Assembly: GCA_024998625.1 (NCBI GenBank)
Contig: JACOEL010000026.1
Location: forward strand, 1 to 53,714
From: Nitrospira sp.
GTDB taxonomy: Bacteria > Nitrospirota > Nitrospiria > Nitrospirales > Nitrospiraceae
Length of the DNA: 53,714 nt
Direction: 5' to 3'
Part shown: one piece after another, positions 45,577 through 53,714 of the stretch
Layout: every line of letters begins with the position of its first letter
Position numbering within the stretch: the first letter of the stretch is position 1
Position numbers and translations under genes: made by a program
Notes under the pieces: model-generated
Told to the model about the DNA's origin: nothing
Database searches by the model: none
The model's input: only the letters and a program-made list of their open reading frames with translations

Positions 45577-46323
45577 ATGATAAGCATGGCACTGACCAGA
45601 TGGGGTGAGGAGGGACAGGCCGGTCAGGAGGAACAGCAGGTCTCTGTCTCCGACACGCACGCGGTCAAGATTCTGATCGTGCATCCCGACCGACTATTCT
45701 GTGAGGTACTGACCATGGCGTTAGTGGCATCGCTGTACGTGGTGATCGTGATGGCCTGTGTGGCCGATGCCGAGGAATTGGTTCAGCAGGAAACAGCCGA
45801 CCTCGACGTGGTTCTCTTGGGAGGGCAAGCCGGACTTCGGAAAATATATGAACAGGCGGTGCGGGTGCACACTCGGTTTCCAGCGGCTCAGATTCTCCTG
45901 ATCGACAGACCGCTTGTGACCATGAAGTCTCGGCGTACGCAGGATCAGGGCCGGTCGGCCTCGATCCCTATGGTCCTAGGCGACAGTTCCTTTCAGGGTC
46001 TGCTGCAGGTGGTGCATCGCCTAAGCCGACTTTACTTGAGTCGATCTTCAGATTCTCAGACTGCTGACTCAAGCCTTGCGAAGTCGGCGGTGCGCTGGGA
46101 CGATTGCTTGGACCAGCGGCGATTTGGGCTGACCCCGCGTGATGTGGAGATCCTCCGATTGTGTCGGAATGGTCTGAAGTATAAAGGCATAGCAGGTGCG
46201 TTGCGCGAGGACTCCAGACCGTCAAGAATCACGTCCGCACACTGTCATGTAAGATCGGGCTCCATCGCGTGCGGGGGAAATAGCGGTGAGGCGGGTCTGG
46301 TTGAGGCTGACGTCTTGCCGTGA
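45577..46323 (+). pseudogene. LuxR/NarL-type response regulator, frameshifted in the DNA-binding domain
   Basis: As read, 248 aa. The N-terminal receiver-like domain (VKILIVHPDRLFCEVLTMAL) keeps only part of the acidic pocket. The LuxR helix-turn-helix starts well (FGLTPRDVEILRLCRNGLKY, then KGIAGALRE) but the recognition helix appears in another frame: GLQTVKNHVRTLSCKIGLHR, ending at a TAG at 46281-46283. Adding one G to the GG near 46212 restores a continuous 235-aa class protein. So either the gene is broken by a one-base deletion or the assembly has an error there. It lies between the T1SS genes and the RTX gene and probably regulated them. Confidence 0.78.
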
Positions 46324-46328
46324 ACAAC

Positions 46329-46350
46329 AAAAAGGTACTGGTACCTTTTT
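46329..46350. terminator. Bidirectional terminator-like hairpin
   Basis: AAAAAGGTAC (46329-46338) and GTACCTTTTT (46341-46350) are perfect inverted repeats separated by TG. With a T-run on the right and an A-run on the left it can act in either direction. It falls just after the regulator's stop, separating the T1SS genes from the RTX pair. Confidence 0.65.
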
Positions 46351-46497
46351 CTCGTTGAACCGTTTTTGAGCAGGGGAGTACACCGTTGTGCGACTGGATG
46401 CATAGTGCGTCTGGTTTTTTATTCGGCAACCGGTGACATAGATGAAATAGAGGTAGTTCAAGGAGCGAACTCTGCGGTTGCGAGAAAGGCGGCGTGG

Positions 46498-47037
46498 ATG
46501 GATGGACTAGCGTTACTCGTCGTGTGTGGGTTGTATGTGTATCTGGCAAAGGTAGTTGCTCAATTCATTCGCAGGCGAATGGAGAGCACCCTGGCTCAAT
46601 ACGCCACGATTGTGGTGTTTGTGGTGATTCCCACATGGGACATTATCCCAGGTTGGCTGTACTTCATGCATCTGTGTAACAACCAGGCAGAGATGAAGGT
46701 GTTAAAGACGGTTAATCTTGAGGAAAAATATTTCATGCCGAATGGTCAGGCCGATGGGCAGAAAGTTGGCGATCGATTTAAGGGATCGTTCATTTCCAAC
46801 AGAAATTTTTCACCAGTTTTCCATATTGAAATGCATGAGAGTGCTCTTCAAGACAGCAGAACGGGGGAGATACTGGGGACTACAAAGGAATTTATCTATC
46901 GTGGCGGATGGCTTACGAGATTCATCTTGCCCGATGCGATGTATTCATGCCGCCAATATCAATACGCTAGTGCACATATGGCTCTTTGGCGTGAAGCGAT
47001 TAGGCCTAAGAGTGATTTAGGCCCTGGAGGAAACTGA
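46498..47037 (+). CDS. Small membrane protein next to the RTX gene
   Basis: 179 aa from ATG 46498; an in-frame extension to 46366 lacks a ribosome-binding site. Two hydrophobic segments (LALLVVCGLYVYLAKVVAQF and YATIVVFVVIPTWDIIPGWL) are followed by a soluble ~110-residue domain (FIYRGGWLTRFILPDAMYSC). No family is recognised. The stop is one base before the RTX gene ATG, so both are surely co-transcribed. A role as a chaperone, immunity protein or anchor for the RTX product is possible; the spacing alone supports a link. Confidence 0.68.
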   Translation: MDGLALLVVCGLYVYLAKVVAQFIRRRMESTLAQYATIVVFVVIPTWDIIPGWLYFMHLCNNQAEMKVLKTVNLEEKYFMPNGQADGQKVGDRFKGSFISNRNFSPVFHIEMHESALQDSRTGEILGTTKEFIYRGGWLTRFILPDAMYSCRQYQYASAHMALWREAIRPKSDLGPGGN

Positions 47038-47038
47038 C

Positions 47039-50000
47039 ATGTCTATTCTTATCAATACGTACTCCGAACACGCGCAGCTTTCCATGGCGGCATACGCAAC
47101 CTTGACCGAAGGGATGCCCAATGACGTGTTTGGAGAGGCTTTGAAGACCAGGGGATTTTCGGATATCCAGGCCACAGCTTTCGTCAATACTTACTCTGTG
47201 GTCAAAGTTTTCAATGACCCGGCGACCAACTTTTCTGCCACGTTGTTTCAGAAGCGAGGCAGTACAGAGAAAATACTGGCTATTCGAGGGACGGAGAGCT
47301 GGCAGGACCTTGTCATCAGTGACTTGCAGATCGGTCTATTTGGACTCACCAATCAATACCAATCATTGCGCAACTTTCTCCCGCAGATAATTTCACAAAT
47401 ACAGCCTGATGACACTCTCACGGTTACCGGACATTCACTCGGCGGATTTTTGGCCCAAGTGTTTACTTTAGACAATCAGAATCTTGTCTCGCAGGCTTAT
47501 ACCACTAACACGCCAGGCCTTGGTGGGGTATTGTTCAATCCATTGGGTCTGTTCGGGGTCACCGGCGATGTTGTGTCGAATCCTTTGATCACGAATATGA
47601 TTGCCCAAGGCCACTCCTTCGTGGCCAGCCAGGGTCGGCAATTTGGCATCCCGCAGTATGTATTTATTGAACAAAGCCTGAATCCTTTGGATAACCACGG
47701 TAAGATGTCAATCACAGATGCTCTGGCTTTGTACGGGGTATTTGTAAAAATCGATCCCCATTTAACTATTCAGAAGCTCTCCGGCATACTAGATGCCGCA
47801 TCTCAGGTCAGCGATCGAAGTCTCGAATCGGCTCTTGATGCACTCCGTAAAGTTCTTCAGGGACCGGACATTACATCGACCCCTATTTCATCTCCGCTCA
47901 CTGAGGATGGTTCCAGCGAGGCTCGCAATACCTATTATGCGAACCTGCTGGCGTTGCAACAGGCGCTGCCACCTGGGGCCTTCCGCATCACCAGCCTGAC
48001 TGACCTGCCGAGCAGCGCGATGTTTAGCCTTGCAAATATCCAGACCCTCGATGGCCTCGCCTATCGATATGCCCTTCGCGAGTTGAACCCGTTTGCGGTG
48101 ATAGGTGCCGACTATAGTCAGCACAATATGGATGGGTCGTTAGATCTCTACGACGCTCAGACCGGCAATGGGACAATGACGGCGTTGTACTTATCCGATC
48201 GGGCGGAGCTCCTGACCAAGCGACTGGCAGTGAACGTCAATGACGGGGGAGCGATCGCGACCGACACACATTTTGTCGACATGCGGACCGGCTTTGAAGT
48301 TGGAAGTGTGGCCTCGACAAATGAGGTCATCTTCGGGGACACGCAGGATAACCGCGATCTGTTGGGTCATGCCGGTGGGGATCATCTCTATGGCGGAGAG
48401 GGTGACGATTTTCTGATGGGCCAAGGCGGGATGGATTACTTGGAGGGGAACCAAGGAAACGATGAGCTCTACGGAGGGAGCGAAAACGACATTCTCCTCG
48501 GCCAACAAGGCAACGACCAACTGTTCGGGGAGGCCGATAACGATCGCCTCAATGGTGGTTTGGGTAATGATCTGCTTGAAGGAGGGGCAGGGACTGATAC
48601 GCTAATGGGCGGTGCTGGGATCGATCTATTACGTGGCGGCACAGAGAATGACCTCCTTATCGGGGGCGCCGGAGATGACCTTCTGGAAGGAGGGGCAGGC
48701 TTCGATACATACCTTTATAACAGTCTCACCGACGGCAACGACACGATTGAGGATTCGGATGCGACCGGCATTGTTAAGGTGAATGGGCATGTCTTGACGG
48801 GCGGGATCAAGAAACCGGGGGATGCCAACTGGGTCAGCCCGGACGGGCAGTTTACCTATCGTTTGGAAGGCGGGCATCTCAAGCTCACCTTGGATGGCAA
48901 TACGCTGACGATCAACGAGAACTTCCAGAGCGGGCAGTTCGGGATTCAGCTTAGAGATGTCTCCGCTCTTCCCATTGATACAGGCGTTCCGACAGGACCA
49001 TTTGATCAAGTCGATAACGGAGGGTCCGAAGACAACACCTACTGGTACAGCGGCCCCATTACTTTTGCTATTTATGGCAATGGAGGCAACGACGTGATTC
49101 TGGATACCGGAATTGACTATGGCAAAGTCAACCCGGACTTATTGGACGGTGGAAGTGGTGATGACATTTTAGCCGGAACGCACGGTGGTGACTATTTGAT
49201 CGGGGGAAGTGGAAATGATTATGCGATGGTTGAGAATGGGGACATCTTCTTGGGAGGTGAGGACCATGACCGTGCCACCGCTGATACACGAATATCCAAC
49301 TATACATTGACTTATGTTGGAGCTGGGACTCACTACGTCGACGGAGGAGCGGGGAATGACGTGTTACTGGGAGCGCTTGGCGTTGACGTCCTCTTAGGAG
49401 GGGCGAGCGACGACATTCTCAGGGGAGAGAACCGTCCGGAAGGCTGGATCGCGAAACTCACCAGCGGTTCTGGGTATAGCGATTATGCAATGGCCGCGTT
49501 TGTGTCAACGGTGGGAGCGGATGACTATCTGGACGGTGGAGCGGGAAACGACCTGCTCGTGGGGGATGTGGGGGACGATACGCTGCTCGGTGGAGCGGGC
49601 AACGACATCTTGCACGGAGAGTCTGATTTCGCAGGGTCCGTTGCCGGGAACGACTGGCTGGACGGTGGCGACGGTACAGATCAATTGTTTGGCGGGCTCG
49701 GCGAGGATGCCATATACGGTGGGAATGGGGACGACTTGCTGATCGGCGATTACGCCAACGAATCAGGCGCCGACGATATCCTTGATGGCGGCGCCGGAGT
49801 TGATGAACTGCACGGAGGCGGAGGAAACGATTTGCTGACAGGCGGGAGCGAAAATGATCGGCTCTTCGCCCAGGACGGAGACGATGATCTGTTCGGAGAC
49901 GCTGGAGACGACGAATTGCAAGGGGGGGTGGGAGATGATGCGCTCTTCGGGGGCACCGGCGCGGATCAGCTGTTCGGCCAAGAGGGCAATGACAGTCTTT

Positions 50001-53000
50001 TCGGTGAAGACGGGGATGACCTCGTCAATGGCGGCCTCGGGAACGATGATCTCGACGGCGGCGAAGGCATCGACGACGTACAAGGTCGTGAAGGGGATGA
50101 TTTCCTTGCGGGCGGGGATGGAAACGACTTCCTATACGGCGATGGCCCCGATCCCACCGAACTCACGCTCGTTGGCGGGAACGATGTGCTGGACGGTGAA
50201 GAGGGCGACGACCAACTCTGGGGAGGCGCCGGACAAGATAACCTGTTCGGCGGCGATGGAGCGGATCAGCTTGTGGGTGATGTCGGCGATGATGAGCTCT
50301 ATGGAGAAGGTGGAAATGACGTACTATTTGGAGACACATCTTTCTTTCCTGAGCAAGCTGGAACTGACTTGCTCTATGGTGGCAATGGGAACGATGTACT
50401 TCAGGGTGGAGGCGGCGACGACGAGTTGGAGGGCGGCGACGGCGACGATGTGCTCTTTGGTGAATTCGGGAGCGTTCTTGGTGCACCAGTAGGCGATGAC
50501 GAGCTTCACGGTGGGTTAGGAAATGACCGGCTGGTTGGCGGCGGTGGCCTCGATACCTATCGCTTTGATCTGGGAGACGGTCGCGACTCGATTGAAGACA
50601 ATGCGATTCAGAGCAACCGCGTGGTCTTTGGCGCCGGTATCACAGCCGAAGGTCTGAGCTTGGATGTGGCGACTGGTGACTCACTCCTCGTGCGCGTAGG
50701 CAACAATGGTGACGCTCTTGAAATAGTTGGGTTTGGAGTAAGTTTGCCCACGGATTTTCATTCAATACGTCAGTTTGAATTTGCCGATGGCACCATACTG
50801 ACAGACAGTCAGCTGCTCGCCCGAGGATTTCATTTGTCTGCTCCAGTCACTGGAGGAACGGTGCTTGGAACGGCCTATGCCGATCACATTGAAGGCAGCG
50901 CAGTCGATGATTGGATCCACGGCCGCGATGGGAATGATATCCTGAACGGAGGCTTAGGGAATGACGTGTTAGAAGGCGAGGAAGGAGATGATGAGTTGGA
51001 CGGCGGAGCCGGAAATGATCGGCTATATGGGAGTGCTGGTAGTAACGTGTTGCGCGGCGGGGCAGGGAATGATCTCCTGGATTCAGCAGGTGTTGGCGAC
51101 CAGCTCTTCGGGGGGACCGGTGACGATATCTATCATCTTGTCTCGGGACTTGCCGCCGTGTGGGAGGACGCGAATGGGGGCATTGATACCATCCACCTAG
51201 CACCCAGCGCTCCTCTTGTATTTCAAACGCCTGACCAGGTTGAGAATGTTCAGATTCTGGACGATTATTATCTGGAGCCGGCCCAGCGAGTGGATCTGGT
51301 AGGAAATGTGCTGGACAACCAATTGTCCGGTCCAAACCAGCTTGACGGGCTAGGAGGGAACGACATTCTCATCGGGATGGGCGACAATACATTTTTGTTC
51401 GGCCGTGGGTACGGGCAAGACATCGTGCAGATGGGCATGCAGACCTATGCCCACACGGGGCTCGATCAGGTCCTGTTCGGAGCGGATATCGCTCCGGGCG
51501 ATCTCATACTCGAAAATCATGTCAGCAACCTGGTCGTTAAGGTCAATGGGAGCACAGACCAATTGACGATGGAGTCGTTTTTTGTCTCGCCGAGCAATAA
51601 CGTGGACCAATTTGCGTTTTTCGATGGGACTGTGTGGGATCTCAGCGCAATTGAGAGTCGGGTGTTGACGTTTGTCGGCAGTGACGCCGCCGACACGTTC
51701 TATGGCACTGATGGGGACAATCTCATTCGCGGGTTGGGGGGGAACGATCAAATCCGGGCTTCGCTGGGAGACGATACTCTCGATGGTGGCGCCGGAAACG
51801 ATTTTTTGGAGGGGTATCTTGGCAATGATATCTATCTTTTTGGCCGAGGATATGGGCAGGATTCCGTCGACGATCAAGGCGATGCAGCGGATGTCGACAC
51901 GCTGCAACTTTTGGATGGAATTACCCCTGGCGATGTCACGTTGCGTGCGACCCCGGATTTCGGCACCGATGCAATTCTGACGATAATCAATACTGGCGAT
52001 CAACTGACTCTCGGCGGATTTTTCGCGTTTCAATCACTCCGTGTTGACCTGATCCAATTCGCAGACGGCACTATCTGGGATTACAACGCGATGTTGGCTC
52101 ACACTGAAGGCGTGAATCTCGTCGGCGGTGAGGATGTCGATTACCTCTACGGCAATGTCACGAACGACATTCTTTCAGGATTGGGTGGAGATGACAGCCT
52201 CAACGGTGGAGCCGGCAACGACCTATTGGATGGGGGGATTGGTGCGGATGGCATGGTCGGTGGGGCAGGCAATGATCTTTATATGGTCGATGATGTTGGC
52301 GATAGAGTGACGGAACAGGCAGGACAAGGAACGGATACGGTTCAGAGCAGCGTCACGTATGCGCTGGGTGCGAACGTCGAAAATCTTACGCTTATCGGCA
52401 ATGCGGCCATTAACGGCACTGGAAACTCCCTCAACAATATCTTGACCGGCAATGACGCGGTCAATGTTCTCACTGGCGGCGCAGGAAATGATACGTATGT
52501 CGTTGGGGCGGGGGATACGATTGTCGAAGCCGCAGGCTCAGGGACTGACATCATTCGAGCCGATATCAGCTGGACATTGGGAGCCAATGTGGAAAACCTT
52601 GTGTTGGCGGGAACCGCCGCAGTCAATGGAATCGGCAACAGCCTTGCCAATACGCTGACGGGGAACAGTGCCGCTAATATCCTCAATGGAGGAACTGGCG
52701 CGGATAAGTTGATCGGCGGGCAGGGCGACGACACCTATGTTGTGGACAACGTTAGCGATCAGATTACTGAGTCGGCCAATCAAGGTCTCGACACCGTTCA
52801 GAGTTCGGTGACGTATACTCTGGTTGCCAATGTGGAGAACTTGACGCTGACCGGGAGCGGAGCGATCAATGGGACTGGAAACGGGTTGGACAATGTTTTG
52901 ACCGGGAATAATGCCGCCAATCGACTCACTGGCGGCGCCGGGAACGACACCTATGTGATCGGGACCGGCGATAGTATCGTCGAATCGGTGAATGCCGGTA

Positions 53001-53581
53001 TCGACACGGTTCAGAGCGCCGTAACCTGGAGTTTAGGCGCCAATGTGGAAAATCTGGCACTGGTCGGATTTGCGGCTGTCAATGGGACGGGCAATACTCT
53101 GGCCAATGTGCTCACCGGCAATGCCGGTAACAATGCACTGGTCGGCGGTGATGGCAACGATGCCATTGCGGGTGGACAAGGAAACGATGTGCTCAATGGC
53201 GGGACTGGAAATGATGTCTTTCAATTCGCTCGCGGGGATGGTCAGGATACTGTGACAGACACGAGCGGGGGCAGCGATCGGCTCAACTTCGGCTCCGGAA
53301 TCAATCCTTTTGACATCATGTTGAGTCAAAGTGCCAATGATTTGCGCATCGCGCTCTACGGTTCGACCGATCAGGTGACGATTGCCAACTGGTATGGGGG
53401 CGCCACTAATCAGATCGAAACAGTCCAAGCTGGTAACGGTCAACAATTGATGAGCACTCAGGTGAACCAATTGATCCAGGCGATGGCAGGATTCACGCAA
53501 CAGACCGGGTTGAGTTGGGAGCAAGCCGTGGCCCAGCGCCCACAGGATGTGCAGCAGGTTCTGGCTGCGAATTGGCACTAG
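47039..53581 (+). CDS. Giant RTX calcium-binding protein with N-terminal lipase-like domain
   Basis: 2180 aa, probably exported by the T1SS upstream. The N-terminal ~300 residues are an alpha/beta-hydrolase (class 3 lipase-like) with Ser133 in GHSLGG and a possible His in LDNHGKMS. Hemolysin-type repeats (GGxGxDxLx) run from ~residue 446, in blocks near 446-555, 680-1165 and 1280-1350. HCBP-related segments follow several blocks (e.g. LIQFADGTIWD, RIALYGSTDQVTIANWYGG). Residues ~1750-2030 hold four tandem ~75-80-aa repeats built on 'GANVENLxLxGxAxxNGTGN'. The C-terminus lacks repeats and should carry the secretion signal. No N-terminal signal peptide, as expected for type I export. Likely a secreted or surface lipase/adhesin; the substrate is unknown. 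Confidence 0.93.
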   Translation: MSILINTYSEHAQLSMAAYATLTEGMPNDVFGEALKTRGFSDIQATAFVNTYSVVKVFNDPATNFSATLFQKRGSTEKILAIRGTESWQDLVISDLQIGLFGLTNQYQSLRNFLPQIISQIQPDDTLTVTGHSLGGFLAQVFTLDNQNLVSQAYTTNTPGLGGVLFNPLGLFGVTGDVVSNPLITNMIAQGHSFVASQGRQFGIPQYVFIEQSLNPLDNHGKMSITDALALYGVFVKIDPHLTIQKLSGILDAASQVSDRSLESALDALRKVLQGPDITSTPISSPLTEDGSSEARNTYYANLLALQQALPPGAFRITSLTDLPSSAMFSLANIQTLDGLAYRYALRELNPFAVIGADYSQHNMDGSLDLYDAQTGNGTMTALYLSDRAELLTKRLAVNVNDGGAIATDTHFVDMRTGFEVGSVASTNEVIFGDTQDNRDLLGHAGGDHLYGGEGDDFLMGQGGMDYLEGNQGNDELYGGSENDILLGQQGNDQLFGEADNDRLNGGLGNDLLEGGAGTDTLMGGAGIDLLRGGTENDLLIGGAGDDLLEGGAGFDTYLYNSLTDGNDTIEDSDATGIVKVNGHVLTGGIKKPGDANWVSPDGQFTYRLEGGHLKLTLDGNTLTINENFQSGQFGIQLRDVSALPIDTGVPTGPFDQVDNGGSEDNTYWYSGPITFAIYGNGGNDVILDTGIDYGKVNPDLLDGGSGDDILAGTHGGDYLIGGSGNDYAMVENGDIFLGGEDHDRATADTRISNYTLTYVGAGTHYVDGGAGNDVLLGALGVDVLLGGASDDILRGENRPEGWIAKLTSGSGYSDYAMAAFVSTVGADDYLDGGAGNDLLVGDVGDDTLLGGAGNDILHGESDFAGSVAGNDWLDGGDGTDQLFGGLGEDAIYGGNGDDLLIGDYANESGADDILDGGAGVDELHGGGGNDLLTGGSENDRLFAQDGDDDLFGDAGDDELQGGVGDDALFGGTGADQLFGQEGNDSLFGEDGDDLVNGGLGNDDLDGGEGIDDVQGREGDDFLAGGDGNDFLYGDGPDPTELTLVGGNDVLDGEEGDDQLWGGAGQDNLFGGDGADQLVGDVGDDELYGEGGNDVLFGDTSFFPEQAGTDLLYGGNGNDVLQGGGGDDELEGGDGDDVLFGEFGSVLGAPVGDDELHGGLGNDRLVGGGGLDTYRFDLGDGRDSIEDNAIQSNRVVFGAGITAEGLSLDVATGDSLLVRVGNNGDALEIVGFGVSLPTDFHSIRQFEFADGTILTDSQLLARGFHLSAPVTGGTVLGTAYADHIEGSAVDDWIHGRDGNDILNGGLGNDVLEGEEGDDELDGGAGNDRLYGSAGSNVLRGGAGNDLLDSAGVGDQLFGGTGDDIYHLVSGLAAVWEDANGGIDTIHLAPSAPLVFQTPDQVENVQILDDYYLEPAQRVDLVGNVLDNQLSGPNQLDGLGGNDILIGMGDNTFLFGRGYGQDIVQMGMQTYAHTGLDQVLFGADIAPGDLILENHVSNLVVKVNGSTDQLTMESFFVSPSNNVDQFAFFDGTVWDLSAIESRVLTFVGSDAADTFYGTDGDNLIRGLGGNDQIRASLGDDTLDGGAGNDFLEGYLGNDIYLFGRGYGQDSVDDQGDAADVDTLQLLDGITPGDVTLRATPDFGTDAILTIINTGDQLTLGGFFAFQSLRVDLIQFADGTIWDYNAMLAHTEGVNLVGGEDVDYLYGNVTNDILSGLGGDDSLNGGAGNDLLDGGIGADGMVGGAGNDLYMVDDVGDRVTEQAGQGTDTVQSSVTYALGANVENLTLIGNAAINGTGNSLNNILTGNDAVNVLTGGAGNDTYVVGAGDTIVEAAGSGTDIIRADISWTLGANVENLVLAGTAAVNGIGNSLANTLTGNSAANILNGGTGADKLIGGQGDDTYVVDNVSDQITESANQGLDTVQSSVTYTLVANVENLTLTGSGAINGTGNGLDNVLTGNNAANRLTGGAGNDTYVIGTGDSIVESVNAGIDTVQSAVTWSLGANVENLALVGFAAVNGTGNTLANVLTGNAGNNALVGGDGNDAIAGGQGNDVLNGGTGNDVFQFARGDGQDTVTDTSGGSDRLNFGSGINPFDIMLSQSANDLRIALYGSTDQVTIANWYGGATNQIETVQAGNGQQLMSTQVNQLIQAMAGFTQQTGLSWEQAVAQRPQDVQQVLAANWH

Positions 53582-53593
53582 CGATACGTTTCG

Positions 53594-53620
53594 GTCGCTC
53601 CGCCTGCCCGGCGGGGCGAC
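53594..53620 (+). terminator. GC-rich hairpin after the RTX gene
   Basis: GTCGCTCCGCC (53594-53604) pairs with GGCGGGGCGAC (53610-53620) over 11 positions with one T-G pair and a five-base loop, 13 bases after the stop. The T-run (TTTTT) begins only 20 bases later, so intrinsic termination is plausible but not classic. Confidence 0.55.
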
Positions 53621-53662
53621 TCCCTCTTGACCGCCTCGTTTTTCTGGTCCTGCCTTAGCCTA

Positions 53663-53714
53663 GAACCTATCTCAAAATTGCTTGAGTAGCATGGTGATGG
53701 AGGCGAGCTGCACA
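53663..53714 (-). mobile_element. End of an IS5-like insertion sequence, cut by the window edge
   Basis: On the minus strand the last bases read as a transposase C-terminus VQLASITMLLKQF with stop at 53672-53674, followed by GATAGGTTC, a terminal-repeat-like end. Such a short hydrophobic tail next to an AACCTATCTC terminus is common in IS5-type elements. Only 13 codons are visible, so the family is tentative. Confidence 0.5.

Noticed and set aside
49854-50492. Long alternative-frame open stretches inside the RTX gene
   Set aside because: They are low-complexity shadows of the Gly/Asp-rich repeats with no ribosome-binding sites.
48350-53240. Tandem DNA repeats as a CRISPR array or satellite
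   Set aside because: The periodicity is that of coding RTX nonapeptide repeats inside one continuous reading frame, with codon-level variation.

Overview
Bacterial chromosome segment with moderately high GC content. It holds a large defence-carrying mobile element, a two-component/chemotaxis block, an IS-rich region and a type I secretion cluster for a giant RTX protein. I suspect a Nitrospirota (Nitrospira-like) host from the overall style of the chromosomal genes (multi-PAS kinase, short MCP, Blc-type lipocalin, RTX/T1SS), but no marker gene proves it. REGION 1 (about 40-27228): a ~27.2 kb integrated mobilizable element. The left edge lies in the 3' end of tRNA-Glu(TTC). The right edge is a perfect 16-bp copy of that tRNA end (40-55 and 27213-27228). 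Inside are a large serine recombinase whose stop codon lies in the tRNA gene, a small replication module (initiator-like protein plus DnaC-like ATPase), accessory genes, a trwABC-ordered mobilization module (RHH protein, coupling protein, MobF relaxase) without any T4SS genes, and an ArdC-type antirestriction protein. Two defence cargoes follow: a two-gene CBASS (patatin phospholipase and CD-NTase) and a convergent four-gene operon. That operon encodes a 1724-aa DUF1998 helicase, a DrmD-like SNF2 helicase, a DrmMI/Eco57I-like N6-adenine methyltransferase and an HNH endonuclease. It is translationally coupled and has one promoter overlapped by a perfect inverted repeat. Its parts recall DISARM and Druantia but the set matches neither canonical layout that I know, so it is the best candidate here for an undescribed system. 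REGION 2 (27473-32357): a membrane multi-PAS histidine kinase, an overlapping response regulator and a short methyl-accepting chemotaxis-type protein. REGION 3 (32541-39851): two nearly identical lipocalin lipoprotein genes bracket an IS5-type element with a frameshifted transposase, an intact IS1202/ISNCY-like element with a 16-bp target duplication, and an SGNH-like plus MBOAT pair probably involved in O-acylation of an extracellular polymer. One lipocalin copy is frameshifted by a 13-bp tandem duplication. REGION 4 (40275-53581): a small DUF3467-like gene, an ABC transporter with a degenerate C39 domain, an HlyD-type adaptor, a TolC-type outer-membrane protein, a LuxR-type regulator broken by an apparent one-base deletion, a small membrane protein, and a 2180-aa RTX protein with an N-terminal lipase-like domain. 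The last ~50 bases look like the end of another IS. All calls come from reading the sequence; no database search was run.
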